Assembly: GCA_016125185.1 (NCBI GenBank)
Contig: WGMG01000008.1
Coordinates: forward strand, 20,066-84,065
Reading direction: 5' to 3'
Source: Armatimonadota bacterium
GTDB lineage: Bacteria; Armatimonadota; Fimbriimonadia; Fimbriimonadales; Fimbriimonadaceae
Length of the DNA: 64,000 nt
Position numbers and translations under genes: made by a program. The number at the start of each line of letters is the position of its first letter. Positions within the stretch are counted from its first letter, which is position 1. Positions 44,704 to 53,208 of this stretch are shown here, piece after piece. A model generated the notes under the pieces. The model was not told where the DNA came from. It saw only the letters and a program-made list of their open reading frames with translations, and did no database searches.

Positions 44704-46391
44704 AGGGGCACATCGGCGCACTCTGGTTCCTATGGGTTCGGCAGTTTGTCAACGGACTCAAGCGGTCGGTCAGTACGCCGCGCCGCCTGATCTCCCTCCT
44801 GATCGGTATCGGCTACTATGTCGGCTTCTTCATGCGTCCGTGGGATCAATCGTCGTCGTCGGCGTTGCAAAAGGGCATTGGCTCTAGCATTCAGTTCGAT
44901 CGAACAACGATCGATCAAGTGGTGTTCATCGGCTTTATGATGCTGAGCATTCTTCTTTCGATGGGCCTTTTTGGTCTGCGGAACACGTTTCGTCAGGCGG
45001 ATGTGGACGTGCTCTTTGCTACGCCGATCCCATCGCGGAAGGTCATGCTGTTCCGATTATTCCGCGACTATGCCATGACTCTGCTGCTCCCGATCCTGAT
45101 TTCTCTGTTTGCTTTGATGCCGACGTTGGCGGTCGTACGGGCGGCGAACTCGGCCGATCCCCAGGCGTTTCGGTTGGTGGCGGCCAGCGGCTTGCTCGCC
45201 TGGGCTCTGCTGTCGTTTACGTGGGTGGCGCTCGGCTACGCCCTAAGCTTCTTAGTGGCGAAGTACGAGAAGAAGAGCAAGACCATCGTCCGGGCCGTTG
45301 GCTGGGCTATCTTCTTCGCGGTTGCGGCGGTGATCGTGCACATCATGCTGAGATTCTGGGCGAATCCCGAACTGGCGACAATCGGCCAAGCATCGGAGGT
45401 GTGGTGGGTGCGCGGAATAATGATCTTGCCGACGGCGGCGACTTCGCTGGTGATGGGTGCGTTTACGGGTTCGCCGCTAATCTCGCTGATCGGATTGGCG
45501 ATCTTTGCGGTAGCGATCGGCGGCAGTTTGTACTATGCGTCGAACCTCAGCGGCTGGATGTACGATCAGGCGGCGACGCGGGGATTCCAGAGTCAGGCCC
45601 TGCGGGATCTTCAACGGAAGAACGACTACGCTGGAATCGCGGCCGAGCGGGCTCGACAGGGCAAGGTAAGGAAGAGCCGGTTGGCGAATCGGGTGGCGGA
45701 GTGGAAGTTTCGCAAAGGCTGGTCGCTAATCTATAAGGAAATCCTCATTCAGTCGCGTGTGGGCTATTGGATCAATCTGATTTTCTTGATCGGCATGACC
45801 GCCTTCAGTTCAATGTTCCTGCTTTTGCCCATGGGCCGGAATGGACAATCATTTGGCCCGATCCTCTACCTTGCGATGACCGGCTTCTTTTCCGTCAACA
45901 TGAGCTCAATCCAGTCGTTCAACGGTTTTACCGAGACACTTCGCCGCGTGGAGGTGATGAAGCCCTTGCCGCTAACGTCGGCGCAAATCGCGTTCTTTGA
46001 GACGGCGAGCAAAGCAGTGGTCTCGATGATCATGGCGTTTGTGCCGTTCGTAGTTGGCTTTATCTTGAAGCCGTCGCTGTGGGAATACCATGTGGCGGGC
46101 ATGATTGCGGCGCCGATGACGGCGCTTGCATTGGTTGCCGCAGTTTTCTTGGTGGTCGTGTTGTTTCCCGACTTCGATGACCCGACCCAACGGTCGTTCC
46201 GAGGGATCATGCAGCTTCTCGCCTTGGTGTTGGTTCTGGTGCCGACGGTTGGGGCGTTTGCCTTGGTTCTTGGGTTCGGTGGCTCACCGATTATCGCGGC
46301 AATCTTTTCGGCTGGCATTAATGTCGGATTGACGGCTTTGCTTGCGAGTATCGCGGGCCGATTTTACGCTGATTTCAATCCCAACGAGTAG
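44700..46391 (+). CDS. ABC exporter permease, large (EcsB/ABC-2-like)
   Basis: A 563-residue membrane protein with about twelve hydrophobic segments and a charged cytosolic loop near 290-330 (ARQGKVRKSRLANRVAEWKFRKGWSLIYKEIL). The early motif RNTFRQADVDVLFATPIPSRKVMLFRLFRDY is the family's cytosolic coupling segment. Coupled to the ATPase gene upstream by a four-base overlap. The nearest idea is a bacterial exporter of the putative ABC exporter class; what it moves is unknown. Confidence 0.85.
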   Translation: MKGHIGALWFLWVRQFVNGLKRSVSTPRRLISLLIGIGYYVGFFMRPWDQSSSSALQKGIGSSIQFDRTTIDQVVFIGFMMLSILLSMGLFGLRNTFRQADVDVLFATPIPSRKVMLFRLFRDYAMTLLLPILISLFALMPTLAVVRAANSADPQAFRLVAASGLLAWALLSFTWVALGYALSFLVAKYEKKSKTIVRAVGWAIFFAVAAVIVHIMLRFWANPELATIGQASEVWWVRGIMILPTAATSLVMGAFTGSPLISLIGLAIFAVAIGGSLYYASNLSGWMYDQAATRGFQSQALRDLQRKNDYAGIAAERARQGKVRKSRLANRVAEWKFRKGWSLIYKEILIQSRVGYWINLIFLIGMTAFSSMFLLLPMGRNGQSFGPILYLAMTGFFSVNMSSIQSFNGFTETLRRVEVMKPLPLTSAQIAFFETASKAVVSMIMAFVPFVVGFILKPSLWEYHVAGMIAAPMTALALVAAVFLVVVLFPDFDDPTQRSFRGIMQLLALVLVLVPTVGAFALVLGFGGSPIIAAIFSAGINVGLTALLASIAGRFYADFNPNE

Positions 46392-46442
46392 ACTGAATAT
46401 GGTTGGAACGCCCCTTTTGCGTTCAATGTTGAACAAGAGACT

Positions 46443-47543
46443 ATGAAACTGCGTGCGTCGACAAAGATACTTTTGGGTTTTGTAGGCATTGTAGGGGTGG
46501 CTTACGGCGGCAATTTTGCGTACACAAGACTGAGTCTTCGCAACGTTAACCTCGACCCTATTCCGTCCGGCGATCTTTGTCTGATCGCGCTTGGAAAGGC
46601 GTCGAACGTGACCGACATCACCGCCAACCATATGGTCCAAATTATCGAAGGATCGAGCACGTTTTCTGGCGATAGCGGCGATGCAAGCGGAGGCCCGCAA
46701 AGCGGCTCGGTGAAGAAGCGCATTCCGGTTCGTGAACTGATTGGCACCCTGAATGGCGATCCTGATAGCGCTCAGGCGTTCGTGCGGCGAATGCGCGATT
46801 ACGACGACGAGAACGCGGCGGTGGCCGACTCGCCTCTATGGGAGAAAGCAGACATCGAGAAGGCGTTGAAAGGCGATCCGGTGCTCAAGCCGAAGCTCGA
46901 AAACGACATCAACATGTCGGTCGATGGTAAGCCGGGACAGATCCTCAACCGCGTCGCGTTCTTCGACGGCATCCGTATCAAAATTCCCATTTCCATCTCC
47001 GTTCCCAACGCGAAGGGCAACGTCATTCAGACGTCGGATATCGTGGTCTTCAAGCCGCGCTTCATCACCGAGTTCTACAAAACGATGCGCGAGAAGTTCT
47101 ATGACAAGAACCAGCTTCAGAACTACTACACTGCGTACCTGAAGCAGCATGTCGACGACAAGAACGAGAACATCGGCGAGACCTTCCAAGCGGTGTTTCA
47201 CAAGTCCGAAACCAGCGAGGAGTTGGCGAAGGTTCAGCGCATCGCCAGCAACACCAAGGTCCTCGTGAGCCAGTCGATGATCAGCGAGGTGAAGATGGCG
47301 GAGGATACGGAAGGGAAGGACCCGACTTACGACCTGACGATCCGCTTGACGCCGGAGGGACGAAACCGACTTTGGAAGTACTCGGTGGAGAGCGGCCACC
47401 GAGTGATTGTCGTATCTAAAGGCGTCGCTATCGCCTCGGCGACGATTGGGACTTCGCTGAACAGCGAGGAACTCGTGATCAAGCAGATCCCGGACAAGGG
47501 ACTGGTGGAAGAGGCGGTCAATATCATTCAAAAGAAGGAATAG
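46443..47543 (+). CDS. Anchored protein with SecD P1-head-like C-terminal domain
   Basis: The 366-residue product has an N-terminal anchor (KILLGFVGIVGVAYGGNFAY) and a long charged middle. The last 100 residues read like the periplasmic head of SecD: VLVSQSMISEVKMAED, then YDLTIRLTPEGRNRLWKYSVESG, VIVVSKGVAIASATIGTSLNSEELVIKQIPDKG and a closing EEAVNIIQKK. SecD itself has six membrane segments, which are absent here, so this is not SecD but may use the same head in a different anchor. It lies between an ABC exporter and three lipoprotein genes on the same strand. The similarity is by eye. Confidence 0.7.
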   Translation: MKLRASTKILLGFVGIVGVAYGGNFAYTRLSLRNVNLDPIPSGDLCLIALGKASNVTDITANHMVQIIEGSSTFSGDSGDASGGPQSGSVKKRIPVRELIGTLNGDPDSAQAFVRRMRDYDDENAAVADSPLWEKADIEKALKGDPVLKPKLENDINMSVDGKPGQILNRVAFFDGIRIKIPISISVPNAKGNVIQTSDIVVFKPRFITEFYKTMREKFYDKNQLQNYYTAYLKQHVDDKNENIGETFQAVFHKSETSEELAKVQRIASNTKVLVSQSMISEVKMAEDTEGKDPTYDLTIRLTPEGRNRLWKYSVESGHRVIVVSKGVAIASATIGTSLNSEELVIKQIPDKGLVEEAVNIIQKKE

Positions 47544-47547
47544 ATTG

Positions 47548-48300
47548 GTGGAAATTAAAGCGATTGGAATATTAGTTGGGGTTAGCGCTTTGTTCATCGG
47601 ATGTGCTCCGGCTTCGGCCCCGCCAGGGGGCTCTGGGGGAAAAGGTGCGACCGCGCAGGCGGCAGACCCGAGTTCGTTGGTTGCGGCCGGTAATGAGAAG
47701 TCGCTTTTCCCTTTTGCTCAGGGTAATTCGTGGACATTTGCCGTCGACATTCAACGACAGTTGACGGGTCGTCCGAAGGAGCAATCCACGAGCGAATTGG
47801 AGTACCGGGTTCTGAGCGTCGCGAAGGACGGAAGCTTTACCAAAGCGACCTTGGGAATATTCCAAGAAGGTAAGCAGAAGGATCAGCAGGTGTGGGGTGC
47901 AGATGAACACGGCATCTACCAAATGGCGATGAACCCACCAGGTGGGTCGCTGGTCCCTTACAGCCCGAAGCAACCGATTCTCCACTTTCCGATCAAGGAC
48001 CAGGAAGAGTTCTCGTGGAATGGCTCGGGCGTGACTCCGGTTGGCAAACCGGGCAAGATGGAATACAAGTACAAATTGGACGGGACGGCCGACGCGGACA
48101 CCGAGATGGGCTCGATGCACTGTGTGTACATGCAGACGGCCGGGAAATTTACGAATTCGGACGGTACGGTTGGTATTCTGGGAGTCAACTCTTGGTATTC
48201 GCCTGGGGTCGGTCTTGCCCGCTACCGACAGGTGATTCAGATTAAAGGCGGCGAATCGTCGGTGACGCTTCGCCTGAAGAAGTACACGGTAAAGAAATGA
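47548..48300 (+). CDS. Lipoprotein 1 of 3 in a tandem set
   Basis: Start is GTG 47548 or TTG 47545. The signal peptide ends in lipobox FIGC, followed by APASAPPGGSGG, a flexible linker. The mature domain is beta-rich, with FPFAQGNSWTFAVDIQ, AVKLPF-like strands and a run of alternating polar and hydrophobic residues to the end, about 200 residues. It shares the GNSWTF/GDQYTW-like motif and overall size with the third gene, and less with the second, suggesting a common origin. No catalytic residues. It is likely held at the outer membrane. Confidence 0.7.
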   Translation: MEIKAIGILVGVSALFIGCAPASAPPGGSGGKGATAQAADPSSLVAAGNEKSLFPFAQGNSWTFAVDIQRQLTGRPKEQSTSELEYRVLSVAKDGSFTKATLGIFQEGKQKDQQVWGADEHGIYQMAMNPPGGSLVPYSPKQPILHFPIKDQEEFSWNGSGVTPVGKPGKMEYKYKLDGTADADTEMGSMHCVYMQTAGKFTNSDGTVGILGVNSWYSPGVGLARYRQVIQIKGGESSVTLRLKKYTVKK

Positions 48301-49052
48301 GAAAGACTTATTGGTTGGCAGTTGCCTGTTTGCTAGGCTTGGGAATCGTCGGTTGCGCTCAGGAGAAGGACAGCAACGCACCGGCCACGAACTCTTCTTC
48401 GTCGTCGGCCAACGAATCGAAATCGGATTCGAACGCCGCGAACTCAGATACCAACACCGCTGAAGCCGTTCCGCAGGGTATGAGCCTGGACAAGATTCCG
48501 GCCGAACTGAAGAAAGATGCGTTCGATTACTACGGCCTGGGCCGCCCTGCCCCGGTCAAGATGAACGTGGTGACGGGGAGCGACCGACAGCCAGCAACCC
48601 AGACGATCATCCTTGACAGCGTTGAGGACGGGCACGCCGACTTTACCGTTAAGAACGAGGGTGCGTTGGCTCAGCTTGGCGACGTGAAGCTTCGCCTCGA
48701 CAAGAAGGGCGTTCGGATCATGTCGATCGGCGGGGTGGAGGCGGCCCCCGATACGTACGAGTTGGTGAATGGCCTGACCAAGGGCAAATCTTGGGAAGCC
48801 AAAATGAAGACGGCGAGTGCGACCATTAGTAGCCGAAACGTCGTCTCCGGAACTGAAGACGTTACGACTCCCGTTGGTACATATAAAGACGCCCTCGTCA
48901 TCACCGTGACCGGCTCGGGACTTCAAGGCAAGCAGAAGTTTCAAATGACATCCAAAGTTTGGCTGGTAAAGGGTCGAGGTCAGGTCAAAGCCGAAGATAC
49001 CAATGTGGAAGGAAGCAACAAGACGACCTATACCATCGAGGAATCAAAGTAA
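48297..49052 (+). CDS. Lipoprotein 2 of 3 in a tandem set
   Basis: MRKTYWLAVACLLGLGIVGC is a signal peptide with lipobox IVGC, followed by a Ser/Asn-rich linker of about 40 residues. The mature domain (about residues 75-251) is beta-rich with VKMNVVTGSDRQP, a G-x-x-W-type strand (GKSWEAKMKTA) and VGTYKDALVITVTGSG, then VWLVKGRGQVKAEDT. This last pattern (VW.VKG.G.VK..) recurs in the third gene as FWFVKGMGVIKTEM. Its ATG overlaps the previous stop (ATGA). Function unknown. Confidence 0.75.
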   Translation: MRKTYWLAVACLLGLGIVGCAQEKDSNAPATNSSSSSANESKSDSNAANSDTNTAEAVPQGMSLDKIPAELKKDAFDYYGLGRPAPVKMNVVTGSDRQPATQTIILDSVEDGHADFTVKNEGALAQLGDVKLRLDKKGVRIMSIGGVEAAPDTYELVNGLTKGKSWEAKMKTASATISSRNVVSGTEDVTTPVGTYKDALVITVTGSGLQGKQKFQMTSKVWLVKGRGQVKAEDTNVEGSNKTTYTIEESK

Positions 49053-49644
49053 GCACGCGGCGTTTGCCGTCCTAACTTTTGCTCTCTCCCTCGCCGGATG
49101 CGAACATATCGAGGGCGGCACAACCGTCGCCTCGGGGCCGTTCGTCGCCAAGGTCGAGGAATTCTTGCCCCTCGATCAGCATCAGAAGTCGGCGACCTAT
49201 ATCTCGGATGGCTCGAAGACGGACTATCGGCTAAAGACGGTCACGGACGGGAACAAGGTCAGCTTCCAGGCGGTTAGTCACGATATCGTGGTCGATGAGG
49301 AGACTTACTTGGTGGATGGCGGATCGGTGTTTCTGGTCCACGCCGTCGGTGAAGACTTCGTCGAACCAGTGCCGCTGTTAAAGTTTCCGTTAAGAATTGG
49401 AGACCAGTACACGTGGAAAGGCAAGCTGGCCTGCAGCGATTTGCAACTGACCGGAATGGCGACGATCACGACCTCGACCGGCAGCGTGGCTTACAAAGGC
49501 AAGTCGCAAGAGGCGATTCGCACCGATGTGAACCTCAAGATCGGCGACACGGCCAACCGACGCTTGTCGTTTTGGTTCGTGAAAGGCATGGGCGTAATCA
49601 AGACCGAAATGGGTAAGAATGTAAGGGAGCCGGAAGAGCAGTAA
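49003..49644 (+). CDS. Lipoprotein 3 of 3 in a tandem set
   Basis: The only in-frame start, ATG 49003, overlaps the preceding gene by 50 bases. It gives a 33-residue signal sequence with a long charged n-region ending in lipobox SLAGC. The mature domain has FPLRIGDQYTWKG, MATITTSTGSVAYKGKSQEAI and FWFVKGMGVIKTEMGKN, matching motifs of the second gene, so these lipoproteins probably share a fold. The large overlap is unusual for this operon, and a non-canonical start nearer the lipobox cannot be excluded. It is followed directly by rodA (stop and start share a base). Confidence 0.7.
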   Translation: MWKEATRRPIPSRNQSKHAAFAVLTFALSLAGCEHIEGGTTVASGPFVAKVEEFLPLDQHQKSATYISDGSKTDYRLKTVTDGNKVSFQAVSHDIVVDEETYLVDGGSVFLVHAVGEDFVEPVPLLKFPLRIGDQYTWKGKLACSDLQLTGMATITTSTGSVAYKGKSQEAIRTDVNLKIGDTANRRLSFWFVKGMGVIKTEMGKNVREPEEQ

Positions 49645-50786
49645 TGGCATCCATCACCCTTCGACCCACGTCCGAATCCCGCAACGAGCGAGTCGGGGTG
49701 GATTGGTGGCTCTTGGGGGCAGCCGGTCTGCTGACGATGATCGGCCTGGCGTCGATCTTCAGCAGCGGCTACGGCGAATCGACCGCCGAATTTAAGAAGC
49801 AGATTATCAACATCTTTCTCGGCCTGGTGCCGATGTCGATCTTCGGGTTCTGTCATCCGCGCCTGTGGGCACGGGTTTCCAAAGTTGTTTACGGTGTGAA
49901 CTTGGCCCTGTTGATTGGCGTTTTGGCGGTCGGTCATGAATCGCACGGCGCGGAGCGGTGGATCAACATCGGTCCGATCCAGTTTCAGCCCAGCGAGCTT
50001 TCAAAGATCCTGATTGTGCTGACTTTGGCGACGTTTTACGCCTCGCGACAGGATCGAATCAAGTCGTTTTCGACCTTTGCGCTGGGGGCATTGCACGTGT
50101 TTGTGCCCGTGCTTCTGATCATGAAACAGCCGCACCTCGGGGCGTCGCTGTTGATCATCGCGGTGTGGATCGCGCTCAGCTTGGTGGCGGGAGTTTCGCC
50201 CAAATACATGTTCATCACCATCGGAACTCTGGTGCTGATAACCACGCTGGTGTTCAAATCTCCCGCTGTGCGCAACCACATTCTTCAGCCATACCAATGG
50301 GAGCGGGTACTGGGCTTGCTGGGGATGGACTCGAAGGACAAAAAGGTCAAGGACATGAAGTACCAGACCGAGGTGGCTTCGTACGCCTTTGCCAACGGCG
50401 GAATTGCAGGCACGGGCTACCTGAAGGGCGAAGTGAAGCATCGAGTTCCGTTCCAAAGTACCGACTTCATTCTCTCGCTGGTGGGCGAGGAATTTGGATT
50501 GCTGGGGTGCCTATCCGTCTTGGGGATTTTCGCGTTGCTCTTTTATAGGATTTGGCTGGGGATGTTGAACGCCGCCGACTTCTATTACCAGATGATCATG
50601 GCGGGTATCTTGACCGTTTTGGGCTTCCATACTATCGTCAATGCGGGCATGGTTTTGGGCGTCCTGCCGGTCGTGGGATTATGGTTCCCGTTCCTCAGCT
50701 ACGGCGGAACCGCGATCTGGCTGTGCATGAGCCTAGTGGGTTTGGCCCTGAACGTCCGAGCCCGCGAGCGAGTCGTCCTGTTCTGA
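49644..50786 (+). CDS. rodA: RodA/FtsW-family peptidoglycan polymerase (SEDS)
   Basis: SEDS proteins polymerise peptidoglycan glycan strands with a class B penicillin-binding protein during elongation or division. The 380-residue product has about ten membrane segments, the ERWINIGPIQFQPSELSK motif with its conserved residues, and NAGMVLGVLPVVGLWFPFLSYGG near the end. That final part is more RodA-like than FtsW-like, but the two families are close. Its ATG shares a base with the upstream lipoprotein stop, so envelope lipoproteins and cell-wall synthesis appear co-expressed. No PBP2 gene is in view. Confidence 0.9.
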   Translation: MASITLRPTSESRNERVGVDWWLLGAAGLLTMIGLASIFSSGYGESTAEFKKQIINIFLGLVPMSIFGFCHPRLWARVSKVVYGVNLALLIGVLAVGHESHGAERWINIGPIQFQPSELSKILIVLTLATFYASRQDRIKSFSTFALGALHVFVPVLLIMKQPHLGASLLIIAVWIALSLVAGVSPKYMFITIGTLVLITTLVFKSPAVRNHILQPYQWERVLGLLGMDSKDKKVKDMKYQTEVASYAFANGGIAGTGYLKGEVKHRVPFQSTDFILSLVGEEFGLLGCLSVLGIFALLFYRIWLGMLNAADFYYQMIMAGILTVLGFHTIVNAGMVLGVLPVVGLWFPFLSYGGTAIWLCMSLVGLALNVRARERVVLF

Positions 50787-50850
50787 GACGACTGCATCCG
50801 ATTCTGCCTCCCGATGCGTAATCAGGTTATAATGAACTGCGAGCCCAAGG

Positions 50851-53115
50851 ATGGTGCGAGGAAAATCTAAAGTGAGCGCGAAAAAGCGTTCGAAGGCGGT
50901 CGTTGCCACCAAGAGCAAGGCCAAGAAGAGCAAGGAGGCGGTGCCTAGTCACCATCGGTTTGATATTGCCGCGATCAGCTTCTTTGCGTTGGCGGCGCTG
51001 TCGGTCGTTGCTCTCCTATCAAAGGACGCCGGTGTGGTGGGCGGCGCGTTGCGCCAAGCCTTCTCGTTAGCCTTTGGAAAGGGCGCATGGGCGGCTCCCG
51101 TTGCGTTTGCGGCGATGGGCCTGATGTACTTCCGCGGCCACTCGCGGACCCGCAGCTTTCGATCCGCCCTCGGTGTGGCGATGGTTCTGCTTGCGATCCT
51201 CGGCGGATTGGCTCAGGCGAAGGACGGTGATTTCTTCGATCCGATCGTCGTGGCCGATTCGGGCGGCTATCTCGGCGCCTTGATGGGCGCTTTATTCTGG
51301 AACCTACTCGGGGTTGGAAAGACGGTTGCGTTCATCGCCATCGGCGCGATCGGCGGCGTGCTGACGCTGGAGCGACCCATTCGAGAGATCTTGTCGGATG
51401 CGAAGGCCAACGCCTCTTTGCCACCTAAGCAGGAGGCATTGGAGGAGCGCGCGACCAAGAAGAAGAAGGCGTTGGTTATGATGCCGGACGACTTGGTCGA
51501 CGATCCGACGGACGTCCATCCGGCGGTGCGGGACTTCGTGGACGAGCCGGTGGCGAAGGCGAAGAAGACGCCGACGATTCGAGAGGTTGCGCCCGCCAAG
51601 CCGCGCGAATTCAATATCGAATCCAGCGTGCCGAAGGAGGGCTACCAGCTTCCGCCAATCTCCCTGCTGACCGAACCGGCTGATCGACCGAAGCGAACGG
51701 CCCAGGAGATGCAACGCAACATCGAGACCATCGAGGGGACGTTGGAGCAGTTCGGCATTGATGCGAACGTGGTCGAGGTAGCGACCGGCCCGACGATTAC
51801 GCGGTACGAGATTCAGCTGGGCCCGGGCATCCGTGTTGCCAGGATTGTGAGCTTGGCAGACAACATCGCGATGGACATGGCGGCCTCGCAGGTACGCGTC
51901 GAGGCTCCGATTCCGGGCAAGGCGGCTATCGGCCTGGAGATTCCGAACGTGAAATCTTCGACCGTCAACATTCGCGAGCTGATCGAGACGGACGAGTTCA
52001 TGAATCATCCTTCGCGGCTGTGCGTGGCGTTGGGTAAAGACGTGGCCGGTGTGAATCGGTACGCCGACCTGACGAAGATGCCGCACTTGCTGATCGCGGG
52101 TGCGACCAACTCGGGTAAGTCGATTGGACTCGCGACGCTGATTACCTCGCTTTTGATGCGCAACACGCCGAAGGATGTTCGGCTGGTGATGATCGACCCG
52201 AAGCGAGTGGAACTGACGCTGTTCGACCAGATTCCACACTTGCTGTGCCCGGTCATCAAGGATGTGAAGGAAGCGCCGGGCGTTCTGCGCGCGGTATGGC
52301 GCGAAATGGATCGCCGGTACGACATGCTGAGCGAGAAGGGCGTACGTAACATCGACGGCTGGAACGCGAAGGCTTCTTTCAACGACAAAATGCCGTACAT
52401 CGTCGTGATCATCGACGAGTTGGCCGACCTTATGATTCAAGCTAAGGCCGAGGTCGAGACCTCGATTGTGCGCTTGGCTCAACTTGCGCGCGCGGTGGGA
52501 ATCCACTTGGTCATTGCGACCCAGAGGCCGAGTGTCGACGTCATCACGGGCACGATCAAGGCGAATATTCCTTCGCGTGTGGCATTTGCGGTGGCGTCAC
52601 AGATCGACTCGCGAACGATCCTCGACCAGAAGGGCGCCGACGCGCTGATCGGACGCGGCGACATGCTGTACATGCCGATCGATGCGACCAAGCCGATGCG
52701 GGTGCAGGGCTGTTACGTCAACGAAATCGAGATCGAGCAAATCTGCACGTTCTGGCGCAGTCAGGAGAGCCCGAACTACGCGTTCGATCCGGCTGAGTTC
52801 GAGGCCGCCGACCCGGTCAAGGCGAGCGGCGACTTTGGCGACGACGTCGACCCGATGTGGGAAGAGGTCGTGAGGTTCTCGGTGGAGAGTGGGCAGGTGT
52901 CGACGTCGATGATTCAGCGCAAGTTCCGGCTGGGCTTCCAGCGGGCCTCACGGCTGTTGGATCAGATGGAGGAGCGAGGCATCATTGGACCAAAGGACGG
53001 TCCGCGTCCCCGCGAGGTTCTGTTTGCCCTGGCGGATTTGGAGTCGTTGTTTGGCAATGCGCCCCGGTACGACATGGGAACCCACATCGACGACTGGGAA
53101 GAAGATTTGCCGTAG
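50851..53115 (+). CDS. ftsK: FtsK/SpoIIIE-family DNA translocase
   Basis: Moves chromosomal DNA through the division septum. The 754-residue product has a Lys-rich start, about four membrane segments (residues 30-180), a linker of about 130 residues, then the alpha/beta motor. Seen are Walker A GATNSGKSIG, Walker B VVIIDELADLM, and GAD/RFA-type motifs (IATQRPSVDVITGTIKANIP). The C-terminal gamma winged helix (ISTSMIQRKFRLGFQRASRLLDQMEERGI-like stretch) follows. All canonical parts are present. It is 64 bases after rodA, so it may share its transcript. Confidence 0.95.
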   Translation: MVRGKSKVSAKKRSKAVVATKSKAKKSKEAVPSHHRFDIAAISFFALAALSVVALLSKDAGVVGGALRQAFSLAFGKGAWAAPVAFAAMGLMYFRGHSRTRSFRSALGVAMVLLAILGGLAQAKDGDFFDPIVVADSGGYLGALMGALFWNLLGVGKTVAFIAIGAIGGVLTLERPIREILSDAKANASLPPKQEALEERATKKKKALVMMPDDLVDDPTDVHPAVRDFVDEPVAKAKKTPTIREVAPAKPREFNIESSVPKEGYQLPPISLLTEPADRPKRTAQEMQRNIETIEGTLEQFGIDANVVEVATGPTITRYEIQLGPGIRVARIVSLADNIAMDMAASQVRVEAPIPGKAAIGLEIPNVKSSTVNIRELIETDEFMNHPSRLCVALGKDVAGVNRYADLTKMPHLLIAGATNSGKSIGLATLITSLLMRNTPKDVRLVMIDPKRVELTLFDQIPHLLCPVIKDVKEAPGVLRAVWREMDRRYDMLSEKGVRNIDGWNAKASFNDKMPYIVVIIDELADLMIQAKAEVETSIVRLAQLARAVGIHLVIATQRPSVDVITGTIKANIPSRVAFAVASQIDSRTILDQKGADALIGRGDMLYMPIDATKPMRVQGCYVNEIEIEQICTFWRSQESPNYAFDPAEFEAADPVKASGDFGDDVDPMWEEVVRFSVESGQVSTSMIQRKFRLGFQRASRLLDQMEERGIIGPKDGPRPREVLFALADLESLFGNAPRYDMGTHIDDWEEDLP

Positions 53116-53171
53116 GCTAGGCTTGAGGAATCGGGCTTCTGCCCCTCCCACCTGTTCGCTTTGCTCACAGA

Positions 53172-53192
53172 CTCCCTCCGCAAGGGAGGGAG
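53172..53192. terminator. Hairpin between convergent ftsK and peptidase genes
   Basis: ctccctcc (53172-53179) and ggagggag (53185-53192) pair exactly around a 5-base loop. It is placed where transcripts from both sides end, but without a clear T run. The phrase gaatcgggctt flanks it twice, at about 53129 and 53192. Confidence 0.5.
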
Positions 53193-53208
53193 AATCGGGC
53201 TTGACTAG

